A stretch of 64,000 nucleotides of DNA from CAVDRM01 sp963611355 (GCA_963611355.1 CAVDRM010000005.1:20748-84747); one strand, 5' to 3'; positions 43,616 to 53,205 are shown, numbered from the stretch's first letter. Translations and numbers: made by a program. Notes: generated from the letters alone by a model not told the origin.

Positions 43616-43649
43616 CTGCGAAAATGCTGTAAAAACGGTTTGCTTTTTG

Positions 43650-43678
43650 TTGACGATTTTTGCCTGTTGGACTACAAT
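43650..43678 (+). promoter_or_regulatory. Sigma-A promoter of cmk
   Basis: TTGACG, 17 nt, TACAAT, with the cmk ATG 68 nt downstream. Confidence 0.65.
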
Positions 43679-43745
43679 ATGCGGGTAAGCAGCCAAGGCG
43701 CAGCGATGCGGCGCCGCTGCGGAACAGAGAAAGGAAAGAGACCGT

Positions 43746-44417
43746 ATGCCGCTTCTAATCGCTATTGACGGACCCGTGGGCGCGGGCAAGTCAACCATAT
43801 CGGACGAAGTCGCCAAGAGGCTCGATATCCTTCATCTGGATACAGGCGCTATGTACCGTGCAGCGGGGTTGGCTGCGCTGAAGCGCGGTGTGTCCTTGGA
43901 TGATGAAAAGGCCGTCTGTCAGGCCGTGTCCGAGGCGGAAATCAGCGTATCCTACGCAGATAATGCCCAAAGGACATATTTGGACGGCGAGGATGTGTCG
44001 GAAAAGATCCGCACGCAGCAGGCGGGACAGGCTGCCTCCGCCGTGTCACGGTTTTCCGCCGTTCGGCAGAAAATGGTGGCGGCGCAGCGGGCAATGGCGC
44101 AGAACACCTCCATGCTGCTGGACGGACGCGACATCGGTACGGTGGTGTTGAAACACGCGACAGCTAAAATCTTTTTGACGGCTTCGCCGGAGGCTCGCGC
44201 CCGCAGGCGGATGCATCAGCTGCGAGAAAAGGGCGACAGCACCCCGCTGGAGGAAATCCTGAAGGAGGTGCAGGCGCGGGACGAGCAGGATGAGCATCGT
44301 GCCGTTGATCCGCTGAGAATGGCCGAGGATGCCGTTGTCGTTGATTCGTCCGACCTGACATTTGAGGAGACCGTGCAGGCAATATTGCGCATCGTGGAGG
44401 AAAAACGGAATGTCTGA
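43746..44417 (+). CDS. cmk: Cytidylate kinase
   Basis: Phosphorylates CMP and dCMP with ATP. The 223 residues carry the P-loop GPVGAGKST (9-17), the LDTGAMYRA motif and LDGRDIGTVV near the centre, all Cmk hallmarks, with the REKGDSTPLEEILKEVQARD lid region. It is the first gene of a cmk-plsC-ispH/rpsA cluster, an arrangement common in Clostridia. Its end overlaps plsC by 8 nt. Confidence 0.96.
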   Translation: MPLLIAIDGPVGAGKSTISDEVAKRLDILHLDTGAMYRAAGLAALKRGVSLDDEKAVCQAVSEAEISVSYADNAQRTYLDGEDVSEKIRTQQAGQAASAVSRFSAVRQKMVAAQRAMAQNTSMLLDGRDIGTVVLKHATAKIFLTASPEARARRRMHQLREKGDSTPLEEILKEVQARDEQDEHRAVDPLRMAEDAVVVDSSDLTFEETVQAILRIVEEKRNV

Positions 44418-45036
44418 GCCACAGAAAAAGCAGCAAAAAAAGAAGGAACACACCTTTCTGTTTACCCTTGCGCGGGCATTTGCGCACCTGATGCTGCTGT
44501 TTTATCCCACGCGCTATCACGGCGTTGAAAACATCCCATCGGAAGCGCCGTTTATTTTGATTTCCAACCATAAGCACTGGTTTGACCCGCTGCTGATTGC
44601 CGTCAAGGTGCGCCCGTTTGAAACGCACTTTCTGGGCAAAAAGGAACTGGGCAAAGAGAAAATTGCCCACTATGTTTTACAGAAGCTGCATATGATTTTG
44701 GTCGACAGGCACAACAGCGATATGGCGGCCATGCGTGCCTGTGTGAACGTGATTCGGCAGGGGCATGTGTTGGCTGTTTTTCCGGAGGGAACGCGCTGCA
44801 AAAATACCACGATGGAGCATATCGAGTCCGGCGCGGCGTTTATCGCCCTGCGCTGCAAGGTGCCGCTCGTGCCGGTGCTGATTGAAAGGCCCTGCAAGCT
44901 CTTTTGCAGAAACGATGTCTGGTTCGGCAAACCTTTAGAAGTACAGGATTTATATGCGGAGGAGATGAACACGGAGACCGTCGCCCGTCTGATGGACAGG
45001 ATGTGCAGCGGAATCCGCGCCTTAAATGCAGCCTGA
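44410..45036 (+). CDS. plsC: 1-acyl-sn-glycerol-3-phosphate acyltransferase
   Basis: Makes phosphatidic acid from lysophosphatidic acid at the membrane. The start at 44410 gives 208 residues; an earlier ATG at 44362 would extend it into cmk. NHKHWFD supplies the HX4D catalytic motif (near residue 50), with FPEGTRC further on as the second block. It has a single hydrophobic stretch, LARAFAHLMLLFYP, near the start. It is translationally coupled to cmk and upstream of ispH-rpsA by about 100 nt. Confidence 0.95.
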   Translation: MSEPQKKQQKKKEHTFLFTLARAFAHLMLLFYPTRYHGVENIPSEAPFILISNHKHWFDPLLIAVKVRPFETHFLGKKELGKEKIAHYVLQKLHMILVDRHNSDMAAMRACVNVIRQGHVLAVFPEGTRCKNTTMEHIESGAAFIALRCKVPLVPVLIERPCKLFCRNDVWFGKPLEVQDLYAEEMNTETVARLMDRMCSGIRALNAA

Positions 45037-45144
45037 TTTTTGAGAATAAGAAAAAATATTTTTTTCTTAACTTAAAAAGAAGGATTTAAAGGATTTGCGT
45101 CGAATGTTTGTTTATTAGCCCAAGGTTTTTGAAGCGGAGGGTTT

Positions 45145-47172
45145 ATGCCTTACGAGATTGCCCGTCATGCAGGTTTCTGCGCAGGTGTGCGCAGGGCGAT
45201 AACGATGGCGAGAAACGCTGCTCAGAAGGCCAAGGCGCAGGGAATACCCTGCGTGATGCTGGGCGAGCTGATTCACAATGACGCTGCTTTGAACGAGTTT
45301 AAGGCATTGGGCGTTTCCGTGGCGGAAAGGGTTGAAGATGTGCCGCAAGGCGCAGTCGTGATTTTCAGAAGCCACGGTGAGCCGCCGCAAACGTATGCCG
45401 ATTGTCAGGCTCGCGGGCTGACGGTCGTGGATACGACCTGCGAATTCGTTTTGAAACTACACGCGCTGGTCTATGACCACACGCAAAAGGGCTTGCCCGT
45501 GCTTCTGCTGGGCGACCTTAAGCACCCCGAAATCATCGGGATTGCAGGAATGGGCGGAGACCTCGTTTACGTTCTCTCCTCTCTTCAGGATATGGAAGCG
45601 CTGCCCGCGCTGAAGCATCCTCTGCTTGTTGCTCAGACCACCTATCCGCCCGGCCAATGGGCGGAGACACAACCGACCTTGAACAGGCTGTTCCCGGACC
45701 TTGAGGTGCGCCGTACCATTTGTCCGGCAACACAGATGCGGCAGGATGCCGCCTGTGAGCTGGCAAAGCGGTCGGACGCGGTGGTGGTGGTAGGCGGGAA
45801 GAAGAGCGCCAACACACGAAAGCTGTATGAAAGCTGCTGTGCGCTTTGCCCCCGCACCTGTTTGGTGGAATGTGCGTCGGAGCTCCCGCCGCACTTTGCA
45901 AATATCCACACGGAAAAAATCGGAATAGCCGCCGGCGCATCCACACCGGATTGGTCATTTAAGGAGGTTGTCACCCGTATGAACGAGGAGCAGATCAAGG
46001 AAGCCACGTCCGTTGAAGAAACGGCCATGACTGAGGAGGAAAAGAACAATCAGAGCTTCATGGACGATGTTGAAAAAACGCTCGTCCGCATCCGCAACGG
46101 CCAGACCGTGACCGGCACTGTCGTGCAGATCACCGACGATGAGGTCTGTGTCAACATCGGCTACAAGTCCGATGGCCTGATTAAGCGCGAAGACCTGGTG
46201 GACAAGGACGTCAAGCTGGGCGATACCATTGAGGTCGAGGTCGTCAAGGTCAATGACGGCGAGGGCAATGTGCTTCTGTCTCAGCGCAACATCGTGAACC
46301 GCAAGGTCTGGGAAGACCTGATGAACAAGTACGAAAATCATGAGTACGTTGACGCCGTGGGCAAGGAAGCCATCAAGGGCGGCCTGATTGCGGATGTGAA
46401 TGGCGTTCGCGCCTTCATCCCCGCCTCCCATCTGGCACAGCGCTATGTTGAGAAGATTTCGCAGTTTGTCGGCCAGCCGATGAAGGTCAAGATCATCGAC
46501 GTAGATAAGCAGAAGAAGCGCATCGTGGCCAGCCGCAAGGAAGTGCTGGCTGAGGAATCCGCCGCGAAGAAGGCTGCTGCATGGGCGATCCTCGAAGAGG
46601 GCGCTGTCGTAAAGGGCATCGTCCGCCGCTTTGCGGACTTCGGCGCGTTTGTGGATCTGGGCGGCGTGGACGGCCTTATCCACATTACCGATTTGGCTTG
46701 GAGCCGCATCGGTCATCCGAGCGAGGTGCTGAAGATTAATGACGAAATCGAAGTGAAGATTCTGTCTCTGGATCGTGAGCGTGAGCGCATCCAGCTGGGC
46801 TACAAGCAGCTTCAGCCCAAGCCGTGGGACAACATCGAAGAAAAATATCCCGTCGGCTCTATCATTGAGCGCAAGGTCGTCCGTATCCGTCCGTTCGGTG
46901 CATTTGTCGAACTGGAGCCCGGCGTGGATGGCTTGGTACACATTTCTCAATGTGCGCTGACCCGCGTAGCCAAGGTCGAGGATGCGCTGCAGCCCGGTCA
47001 GACCGTGCGCGTCAAGATTCTGGGCGTTGATCCGGAAGCCAAGCGCATCAGCCTGAGCGTGCGCGAGGCGCTGGCAGACGAAGCTCTGAACGAGAATTTT
47101 GATGAGATTCCCGGTGAAGAGCTGGACGTCGAAGCTCCCGCCGAGGAAGCCGAAGAGACATCCGCTGAATAA
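45145..47172 (+). CDS. ispH: IspH-ribosomal protein S1 fusion
   Basis: A 675-residue fusion protein of a kind known in Clostridia. Residues 1-285 are 4-hydroxy-3-methylbut-2-enyl diphosphate reductase (last MEP-pathway step), with the three [4Fe-4S] cysteines C12 (GFCAGVRRA), C99 (DTTCEF) and C193 (TICPATQ). Residues about 310-660 carry four S1 RNA-binding repeats, the last two recognisable by FADFGAFVDL and IRPFGAFVEL. An acidic tail closes it. S1 repeats bind mRNA for translation. It follows plsC, and a terminator lies after it. Confidence 0.95.
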   Translation: MPYEIARHAGFCAGVRRAITMARNAAQKAKAQGIPCVMLGELIHNDAALNEFKALGVSVAERVEDVPQGAVVIFRSHGEPPQTYADCQARGLTVVDTTCEFVLKLHALVYDHTQKGLPVLLLGDLKHPEIIGIAGMGGDLVYVLSSLQDMEALPALKHPLLVAQTTYPPGQWAETQPTLNRLFPDLEVRRTICPATQMRQDAACELAKRSDAVVVVGGKKSANTRKLYESCCALCPRTCLVECASELPPHFANIHTEKIGIAAGASTPDWSFKEVVTRMNEEQIKEATSVEETAMTEEEKNNQSFMDDVEKTLVRIRNGQTVTGTVVQITDDEVCVNIGYKSDGLIKREDLVDKDVKLGDTIEVEVVKVNDGEGNVLLSQRNIVNRKVWEDLMNKYENHEYVDAVGKEAIKGGLIADVNGVRAFIPASHLAQRYVEKISQFVGQPMKVKIIDVDKQKKRIVASRKEVLAEESAAKKAAAWAILEEGAVVKGIVRRFADFGAFVDLGGVDGLIHITDLAWSRIGHPSEVLKINDEIEVKILSLDRERERIQLGYKQLQPKPWDNIEEKYPVGSIIERKVVRIRPFGAFVELEPGVDGLVHISQCALTRVAKVEDALQPGQTVRVKILGVDPEAKRISLSVREALADEALNENFDEIPGEELDVEAPAEEAEETSAE

Positions 47173-47189
47173 TCGCCGTTGGAAATCAT

Positions 47190-47227
47190 GCCCGAAGAAG
47201 CTGCGAAAGCGCTTTTTCGGGCTTTTT
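47190..47227 (+). terminator. Terminator after ispH-rpsA
   Basis: GCCCGAA and TTCGGGC pair around an inner hairpin, followed by TTTTT. Confidence 0.8.
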
Positions 47228-47245
47228 GCTTGCCGCATTCGTCTC

Positions 47246-47274
47246 TTTTCATCCTGCCGTGCTTATGCTATAAT
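47246..47274 (+). promoter_or_regulatory. Sigma-A promoter of murQ
   Basis: TTTTCA, 17 nt, TATAAT. The -35 is weak. The ATG is 47 nt after the -10. Confidence 0.5.
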
Positions 47275-47320
47275 AGTTCTGTTCTTTGTTTCAGATGAAG
47301 CGCAGGAGGAAGACGCACGC

Positions 47321-48229
47321 ATGAAGGAAATGCTAAACAGACTCGGAACGGAGCAGGTCAACCCAAATTCCCTTCATATGGATACGGCGAGCACAGATGA
47401 ATTTTTGACCATGCTGAGCCGTGCGAACTTTGAAGCGGCACAGGCCGTCCGGGATGCGCAGCCGATGCTGGAAAAAGCGCTCGACTTAGTGCGGGAAAAA
47501 ATGCTTTCCGGCGGGCGGCTCATTTACTGCGGCGCGGGGACGAGCGGACGACTCGGCGTATTGGATGCTTCGGAATGCCCGCCGACTTTCGGCGTCCCCA
47601 GCGGTCTCGTCGTCGGCGTGATGGCGGGCGGCGACCGTGCCCTGCGCTTTTCCAGCGAAAGCACGGAGGACCATGAGGAAATCGGCGTACAGGATATGCA
47701 AAATATTGCGCTGAATGAAAAGGATGTCTTGGTGGCCATTGCTGCCAGCGGGCGCACGCCGTACTGCATCGGCGCTTTGCGCTATGCTCGCTCCGTCGGC
47801 GCTGCCGCCATCGCGCTTTCCTGCAATAAACATGCGAAAATGAGCGCCGAGGCGGATGTCGCCGTGGAACTTGATACGGGCGCGGAGGTGCTGACCGGCT
47901 CGACGCGCATGAAGGCAGGAACAGCAACCAAAATGGCACTGAATGCTCTGTCTACGGGCGCAATGGTTGCGCTGGGCAAGGTCTATCAAAACCTGATGGT
48001 GGATATGAAGGCCACCAACGAAAAGCTGCGCGACCGCGCCGTTCGGATGCTGATGACCGCCACGGAAACGAGCGACCCTGTCCGTGCGGCTGAGCTGCTT
48101 CGACAGGCGGACGGCAGTGTCAAGCTGGCGCTGGTGATGGAAAAGACCCATTCAACGAAGGAAGAGGCTAAGGCGCTGCTGGAAAAGGCGCACGGCATGG
48201 CGGCCAAAGCCATTGCCTATCAAAATTAA
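47321..48229 (+). CDS. murQ: N-acetylmuramic acid 6-phosphate etherase
   Basis: Removes the lactyl ether from MurNAc 6-phosphate to give GlcNAc 6-phosphate, a step in wall recycling. The start at 47321, with AGGAGGA ten bases upstream, gives 302 residues, as in E. coli MurQ (298). The SIS domain shows IYCGAGTSGRLGVLD (68-82) with ECPPTFG just after, E85 being the likely catalytic glutamate, and TGSTRMKAGTATKMALN near the middle. The longer frame from 47099 overlaps the ispH-rpsA gene. Downstream is the L,D-transpeptidase gene, another cell-wall gene. Confidence 0.95.
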   Translation: MKEMLNRLGTEQVNPNSLHMDTASTDEFLTMLSRANFEAAQAVRDAQPMLEKALDLVREKMLSGGRLIYCGAGTSGRLGVLDASECPPTFGVPSGLVVGVMAGGDRALRFSSESTEDHEEIGVQDMQNIALNEKDVLVAIAASGRTPYCIGALRYARSVGAAAIALSCNKHAKMSAEADVAVELDTGAEVLTGSTRMKAGTATKMALNALSTGAMVALGKVYQNLMVDMKATNEKLRDRAVRMLMTATETSDPVRAAELLRQADGSVKLALVMEKTHSTKEEAKALLEKAHGMAAKAIAYQN

Positions 48230-48305
48230 ACTCAATGCGATAAACATTCCGTGAACGGCACGGTTCGGTGATGCGGTTAAATTTCTGTTTGAAAGGGGAA
48301 AACGA

Positions 48306-50117
48306 ATGCGCAGACTTTTACGAACCATTTTGCTGGCCGCACTTTTATGCTGGCTGGCGCTGTCCGCGCAGGCGCTTTCCCTGACCATGCTGCCGGATGC
48401 CGTCCGCCCGGGACAGGACGCACGAATCGTCTTCATCTCGGACACGGCAGGGACAGCAAGGCTCTTTCTCTGCGAAGCGGACGGACAAACCGTCTATACG
48501 CTGGAGGATGCGCTGATTGTGACCTCCGGCACGAATTACTATACATGGGACGGTACGATGCAGCCGTCCGGCACGGCGTTCGATGCGGGCGAATATGTTC
48601 TTTGCCTTACAATGAACGGCGAGACGGACAGCGCTTCGCTCACGATAGGGCAAAGCGCGCCGTCCGTCTCCCTGCTCAGCGCTTCCACCGCGCTTCGGGA
48701 GGGGACGGAATGGACGGCGACGGTGTCCTGCAATCTGGACGGCGAACTGCTTTTGGAAGCGCAAATCAGCGGCATCTGGGAGTGCGTCGGCAGTGCGGCT
48801 GTTCAGGCGGGCAAAAACACTGTCAGCTGTCAGCTGGCTTACGGCGGCACGCCTCTGTCTGCGGGCAGCTATCTCTTGCGAATCTCTCTGCGCGATGCAG
48901 AAGGGGTGCGCAGCACGGCGCTGCGGATTTCTCTCTCCGTCTCTGCCTCGGCTTTCTCCGCCGAAAACACGGAAACAGGCGAAAGCAAAGAGACGCAGGA
49001 AGCGCCGACGTCAGTGTCTGACGCGGGTGAAGAAGAGGCAAAAGAAACAGCCTCGCATCTCGTCATTCCCAGCCGTCTGACCACTGCGGAGGATGAAACC
49101 TGTTATTGGACGATGCCGCTGGGCGATTTGAACGATGAGCAAGCCATCTGGGATATCATGATGCAGCCCATCACCGTGCTGGACGTGAAGGGACGCACCG
49201 CACGGGAAACATACAAGGTCCGCGCAACGCCGGATAAATCCACGGATGCGGATAATGTGGTGGGCGAGGTCACTTATAAATCGCAGGGCGTTCATGTCAT
49301 TGAAACGCTGGACAACGGCTGGACGAAGGTCGAGCTTTACAACACCTCTTACGGCTCGACCTACCGCAAGGGAAGCAAGCGCGGCTACGGCGTGACGGCG
49401 GAACTGATAAGCGGGTATGTGGAAACCGAGGTGTTAAAGACCGTCGACCCCTTGACGGAATACGGGCTGCTGATTGATAAATACACGCAGACCATGTATA
49501 TTTTTCAGAATGGGCATATCATCGGCACCCTGCTTGTATCCACCGGCAAAAACACCTCGACTCAGCCGTGGAACGAAACCCCCGCCGGCGAATTTTTAAT
49601 CATCAGCCGTTCCGGCGGCTTCTGGTCCGGCAATATGTACTGCGATATGGGGCTGCTTCTGAACAACGGCTGCCTCATCCATCAGGTGCCGAGCATCGTC
49701 AACAGCGAGACGGGCGAGCATGCTTATGCCAGCACGGAGGCAAAGCTCGGCACAAAGGCCAGCCACGGCTGTATCCGCGTCCAGCGCGTCAAAAACGAAA
49801 ACGGACAGAACATGAAGTGGCTGTGGGATAATCTGCGCGTCAACACCAAGGTATTGATTTGGGAGGATACAGGCCGCTATACAGAATATCCTGATGACGA
49901 TACGCCGATTTACTATAACCCACAGGGTGGAAAGCGCTATCATTCGGACCAGAATTGCAGCAGCGTCAATCAGCGTTATCTGCCGATGACGGAAATCACC
50001 TACGGCGACCTTAGAACAGAAGAATTTTCCGGCCTGACCGCCTGCGCCAAGTGCGACCCTCCCACGCATCCCGAAATCATTCGGCAGAAAAACATAGAAA
50101 ACGGGTTTGACGAGTGA
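48306..50117 (+). CDS. Exported L,D-transpeptidase (YkuD domain)
   Basis: A 603-residue secreted cell-wall enzyme. A signal peptide covers about 1-22 (LLRTILLAALLCWLALSAQA). Two Ig-like or FlgD-like segments follow (about 25-215), then an acidic linker. An SH3-like part (VRATPDKSTDADNVVGEVTYK) precedes the YkuD domain, with SHGCIRV and the catalytic cysteine C489 (H487 nearby). The C-terminal 70 residues contain YHSDQNC and CAKC, a possible small zinc site. YkuD enzymes form 3-3 peptidoglycan cross-links or attach proteins. Its ribosome site is GAAAGGGG. Confidence 0.93.
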   Translation: MRRLLRTILLAALLCWLALSAQALSLTMLPDAVRPGQDARIVFISDTAGTARLFLCEADGQTVYTLEDALIVTSGTNYYTWDGTMQPSGTAFDAGEYVLCLTMNGETDSASLTIGQSAPSVSLLSASTALREGTEWTATVSCNLDGELLLEAQISGIWECVGSAAVQAGKNTVSCQLAYGGTPLSAGSYLLRISLRDAEGVRSTALRISLSVSASAFSAENTETGESKETQEAPTSVSDAGEEEAKETASHLVIPSRLTTAEDETCYWTMPLGDLNDEQAIWDIMMQPITVLDVKGRTARETYKVRATPDKSTDADNVVGEVTYKSQGVHVIETLDNGWTKVELYNTSYGSTYRKGSKRGYGVTAELISGYVETEVLKTVDPLTEYGLLIDKYTQTMYIFQNGHIIGTLLVSTGKNTSTQPWNETPAGEFLIISRSGGFWSGNMYCDMGLLLNNGCLIHQVPSIVNSETGEHAYASTEAKLGTKASHGCIRVQRVKNENGQNMKWLWDNLRVNTKVLIWEDTGRYTEYPDDDTPIYYNPQGGKRYHSDQNCSSVNQRYLPMTEITYGDLRTEEFSGLTACAKCDPPTHPEIIRQKNIENGFDE

Positions 50118-50118
50118 C

Positions 50119-50173
50119 AAAAACGCCTTTCGGACGACGCAATACTTAAACAGTACGATGTCCGAAAGGCGTT
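50119..50173 (-). terminator. Terminator of pgm, shared with the L,D-transpeptidase gene
   Basis: AACGCCTTTCGGAC and its exact complement form a 14-bp stem in the gap between the converging genes. On the minus strand it is followed by TTTTTG. Confidence 0.85.
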
Positions 50174-50188
50174 GCGATTATATTGCAA

Positions 50189-51904
50189 TCAGTTCATCAG
50201 CTTACGCGCTTCCTCGCAGAGCTTTTCATTCAGCACGTGGGCGTCGTCTCTGCTGTCCGCACGGGTATTGACATAGAGCTTGATTTTCGGCTCTGTGCCG
50301 CTCGGACGGATGCAGACCCAGTTGCCGCCCTCCAGCTCGAAATACAGCACATTGGAGGCGGGGGTGTCCAGCAGGGTTTCTTTGCCGCCGCTCATGCGCA
50401 CACCGCGTTCATAATCGCGCACGGCCAAGACCTTGAGACCGCCCAGGATTTCCGGCGCATGGGCGCGTAAGGACTGCATAATGGCCTTGATTTTCGCCAC
50501 GCCGTCCTTGCCGGGCAGCGTTACGGAAACGCCCTTTTCAACATACCAGCCGTAGGTTTCAAAGAGGCGGTTCAGTTTATCGTACAGGGTCGTACCCTCG
50601 TCCATCGCGGCACAGGCGGCCTCGCACAGCAGCAGGGAAGCATTCACGCCGTCCTTGTCGCGCACCTTCGTGCCGGACAGATAGCCGAAGCTTTCTTCAA
50701 AGCCGAACAGGAAGGCCCTTTCGCCTGTTTGCTCAAACTGCTGGATTTTTTCACCGATAAATTTGAAGCCGGTCAGCACATCATAGGTTATGACGCCGTA
50801 GCTGTCCGCAATTGCTCGTGCCATTTCGGTGCTGACGATGGATTTAATGATCGCGCCGTTTTGCGGCAATGTGCCGTTCTTCCGTCGGCTTTCCAAAATG
50901 TGGCTCAGCAGCAGACAGCCGATTTGGTTGCCCGTCAGGGTATGGAACACACCGTTCCGGTCGCGGACAGCCACGCCCATGCGGTCGCAGTCAGGGTCCG
51001 TGCCGAATACAACCGTTGCGCCGACCTGCTCCGCCAGCGGGATGGCGTACTTGAAGGCGGCGGGGTCTTCGGGGTTGGGCGCGGTCACGGTCGGGAAATG
51101 ACCGTCCGGCAGCTCCTGCTCCGGCACGACCGTCACATGGGTAACGCCCAGCTCCTTCAGCATCCGGCGGACGGGTACATTGCCGGAGCCGTGCAGGGGC
51201 GTATAGACGATTTTGAGCTTGCCGCCCTCCTTTTGAAGCAGCTCCGGCCGCAGCGCCAAGGTCTTAATCATGGCGATATAGTCCATATCGACTTCTTTAT
51301 CGCCGATGATTTGCAGCAGCCCGGCGGCTTTCGCCTGTTCTTCATCCATCGCAGGGCAATCGGTGAGCGCAAGCTCGCCGATAAAACGGGTGATTTCGTC
51401 GGCGGCCTCCGGCCCTACCTGCGCGCCGTCCTCGCCGTACACCTTGTAGCCGTTATACTGCGGCGGATTATGGCTGGCCGTGATGACAACACCGCCCGCC
51501 GCGTTCAAATGCCGCACGGCAAAGGACAGGACGGGAACGGGACGCAGAGAATCAAACAGATAAGCCTTCACACCGTTTTCGGCCAGCGTCAGCGCGGTCT
51601 GCTTGGCAAATTCCGCACTGTTCAGGCGGCTGTCAAACGCCACGACAACGCCGCGGGCCTGCTCGCCGTGCGCTTTGATATACTGCGCCAGACCTTTGGT
51701 CGCCCGCCGCACAACATATACATTCATGCGGTTTAAGCCCATGCCCATCACGCCGCGCATACCGGCCGTGCCAAAGGACAGCCCCGTATAAAAACGATCC
51801 TCAATCTCCTTGGGGTCGTTCTTGATGCCCTCCAGCTCGCTGACCAGCGTCGCATCATCGGAAAACCATTTAAGCCACGCTTTGTATTCATCCATGTAGC
51901 TCAT
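50189..51904 (-). CDS. Phosphoglucomutase/phosphomannomutase
   Basis: Interconverts hexose 1- and 6-phosphates. The start at 51904 follows AAGGAGGC and gives 571 residues, typical of the firmicute PgcA type. Visible are the phosphoserine loop TASHNPPQYNGYK with the acceptor serine, the metal loop GTDPDCDR, and the sugar-binding GFEESFGY. The phosphate-binding RPSGTEPKIKLY is near the end. The frame reaching 52600 extends into the neighbouring gene region and is not real. Its promoter faces that of the phosphoesterase gene. Confidence 0.93.
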   Translation of the reverse strand: MSYMDEYKAWLKWFSDDATLVSELEGIKNDPKEIEDRFYTGLSFGTAGMRGVMGMGLNRMNVYVVRRATKGLAQYIKAHGEQARGVVVAFDSRLNSAEFAKQTALTLAENGVKAYLFDSLRPVPVLSFAVRHLNAAGGVVITASHNPPQYNGYKVYGEDGAQVGPEAADEITRFIGELALTDCPAMDEEQAKAAGLLQIIGDKEVDMDYIAMIKTLALRPELLQKEGGKLKIVYTPLHGSGNVPVRRMLKELGVTHVTVVPEQELPDGHFPTVTAPNPEDPAAFKYAIPLAEQVGATVVFGTDPDCDRMGVAVRDRNGVFHTLTGNQIGCLLLSHILESRRKNGTLPQNGAIIKSIVSTEMARAIADSYGVITYDVLTGFKFIGEKIQQFEQTGERAFLFGFEESFGYLSGTKVRDKDGVNASLLLCEAACAAMDEGTTLYDKLNRLFETYGWYVEKGVSVTLPGKDGVAKIKAIMQSLRAHAPEILGGLKVLAVRDYERGVRMSGGKETLLDTPASNVLYFELEGGNWVCIRPSGTEPKIKLYVNTRADSRDDAHVLNEKLCEEARKLMN

Positions 51905-51946
51905 GCAAGCCGCCTCCTTCATTGCTTCGTGATACATTTCTATTAT

Positions 51947-51975
51947 ATTATATGAATTTTTTCTCGGAAACACAA
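51947..51975 (-). promoter_or_regulatory. Sigma-A promoter of pgm
   Basis: TTGTGT, 17 nt, TATAAT on the minus strand. A second overlapping TATAAT follows five bases later. Confidence 0.6.
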
Positions 51976-52023
51976 GATAAAAACGAAAAAATGTGTACAA
52001 TTGACGGGACTGTGCATATTTCT

Positions 52024-52052
52024 TTGAAAAAGCAGGGCTGTTATGATATGAT
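52024..52052 (+). promoter_or_regulatory. Sigma-A promoter of the phosphoesterase gene
   Basis: TTGAAA, 17 nt, TATGAT, 35 nt before the start codon. Confidence 0.6.
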
Positions 52053-52087
52053 AGACGCGCACAAGAGCGAAACGGAGGAAAGGCTTT

Positions 52088-53194
52088 ATGCAAACGGTGA
52101 TTCGTCGGCTGCACATTGCGCAGGAGAAAAGGCTGCTGGTGATATCCGATATTCACGCGCATCTGGATGAAATGAGAAAGGCGCTGTGCGAAGCGAATTT
52201 TTCCGGCGATGATGTACTGGTTATCGTGGGCGATTTGATTGAAAAGGGCAGGAACAGTCTGGGCGTTTTGCGCTATGTGATGCAGCTGACTGAAGCGGGC
52301 AATACCTGCCCGTTGATGGGCAATGTGGATATATGGCGGCTGTCGCAGCTCATGAAGGACGATGAGCGGGAGCTGCGCGGGATGGTCAGGTATTCCATGC
52401 AGGCCGTCCGTTGGTGGGGCGGCTCGATGCTTCATGAAATGTGCGCGGAACTGGGCATCGAGGTTTCGGAGGATATGGATGTATGTCATGCGGTGCAGGC
52501 CATCCGCAGATATTTTGCGCCTGAGCTGTCGTTTATTGCGGGGCTGCCCACGATTTTGGAAACAGACCGGCTGATTTTTGTGCATGGCGGTCTGCCGCAT
52601 GAAGATTTATCCGCATTTGTCGGGCAAAATCCCTATCCTCTGCTCAAATGCGATGACTTTTTATCCAACGCGCCGGCCTTTCAAAAATATGTGATTGTCG
52701 GGCATTGGCCGGTCGTGCTGTATCGTCCCGACATTCCCAATCAAAAGCCGCTGATTGACCGAACAAGGCACATCGTGTCCATTGACGGCGGCTGCGGGGT
52801 CAAGCGGGAGGGACAGCTCAATCTGTTGATTTCGCAGGGCGAAGATATCGAGCATGCGCAGTGCATTTACTGCGATTGCCTGCCGGAGGTCACGGCGCTG
52901 GAGGAGCAGCCTGAGAGCACACTCTCCGTCAGCATCCGCTGGGGCGACCATTTTGTGGAGAGACTGAGCGAATCGGGCGACATGGCGCATATCCGCTATC
53001 ACGGCCATGAAATGGATGTGCCCCAAAGCCGCCTGTTTACCGATGAAAACGGAAGCCTTTCCTGTCATGATATATCGAACTACCGTCTGCCCGTTCACGC
53101 CGGAGACACGCTCAAGCTGATTTGCAGATGCTCGGAGGGAATCTATGCAAAGAAAGACGGCGTTTGCGGGTGGTATTTCGGCAGGCTTAAATAA
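52088..53194 (+). CDS. Metallophosphoesterase
   Basis: A 368-residue calcineurin-like phosphoesterase. Metal ligands appear as VISDIHAH (D and H), VIVGDLIEKG, MGNVD, YVIVGHWPV and a last SIDGGCG; together they form the usual two-metal site. It resembles serine/threonine protein phosphatases of the PrpE type in the GDxxxxG and GNxx blocks, but the substrate is unknown. The C-terminal 90 residues look like an SH3 or wall-binding-like beta domain without a signal peptide. AGGAAAGG precedes the ATG. Upstream it faces pgm. Confidence 0.85.
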   Translation: MQTVIRRLHIAQEKRLLVISDIHAHLDEMRKALCEANFSGDDVLVIVGDLIEKGRNSLGVLRYVMQLTEAGNTCPLMGNVDIWRLSQLMKDDERELRGMVRYSMQAVRWWGGSMLHEMCAELGIEVSEDMDVCHAVQAIRRYFAPELSFIAGLPTILETDRLIFVHGGLPHEDLSAFVGQNPYPLLKCDDFLSNAPAFQKYVIVGHWPVVLYRPDIPNQKPLIDRTRHIVSIDGGCGVKREGQLNLLISQGEDIEHAQCIYCDCLPEVTALEEQPESTLSVSIRWGDHFVERLSESGDMAHIRYHGHEMDVPQSRLFTDENGSLSCHDISNYRLPVHAGDTLKLICRCSEGIYAKKDGVCGWYFGRLK

Positions 53195-53205
53195 CGCTTC
53201 TCTTT

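Noticed and set aside
45955..47238. A 427-residue open frame antisense to ispH-rpsA
   Set aside because: It is the complement of the S1 repeats, has no recognisable motif, and the sense protein is unambiguous.
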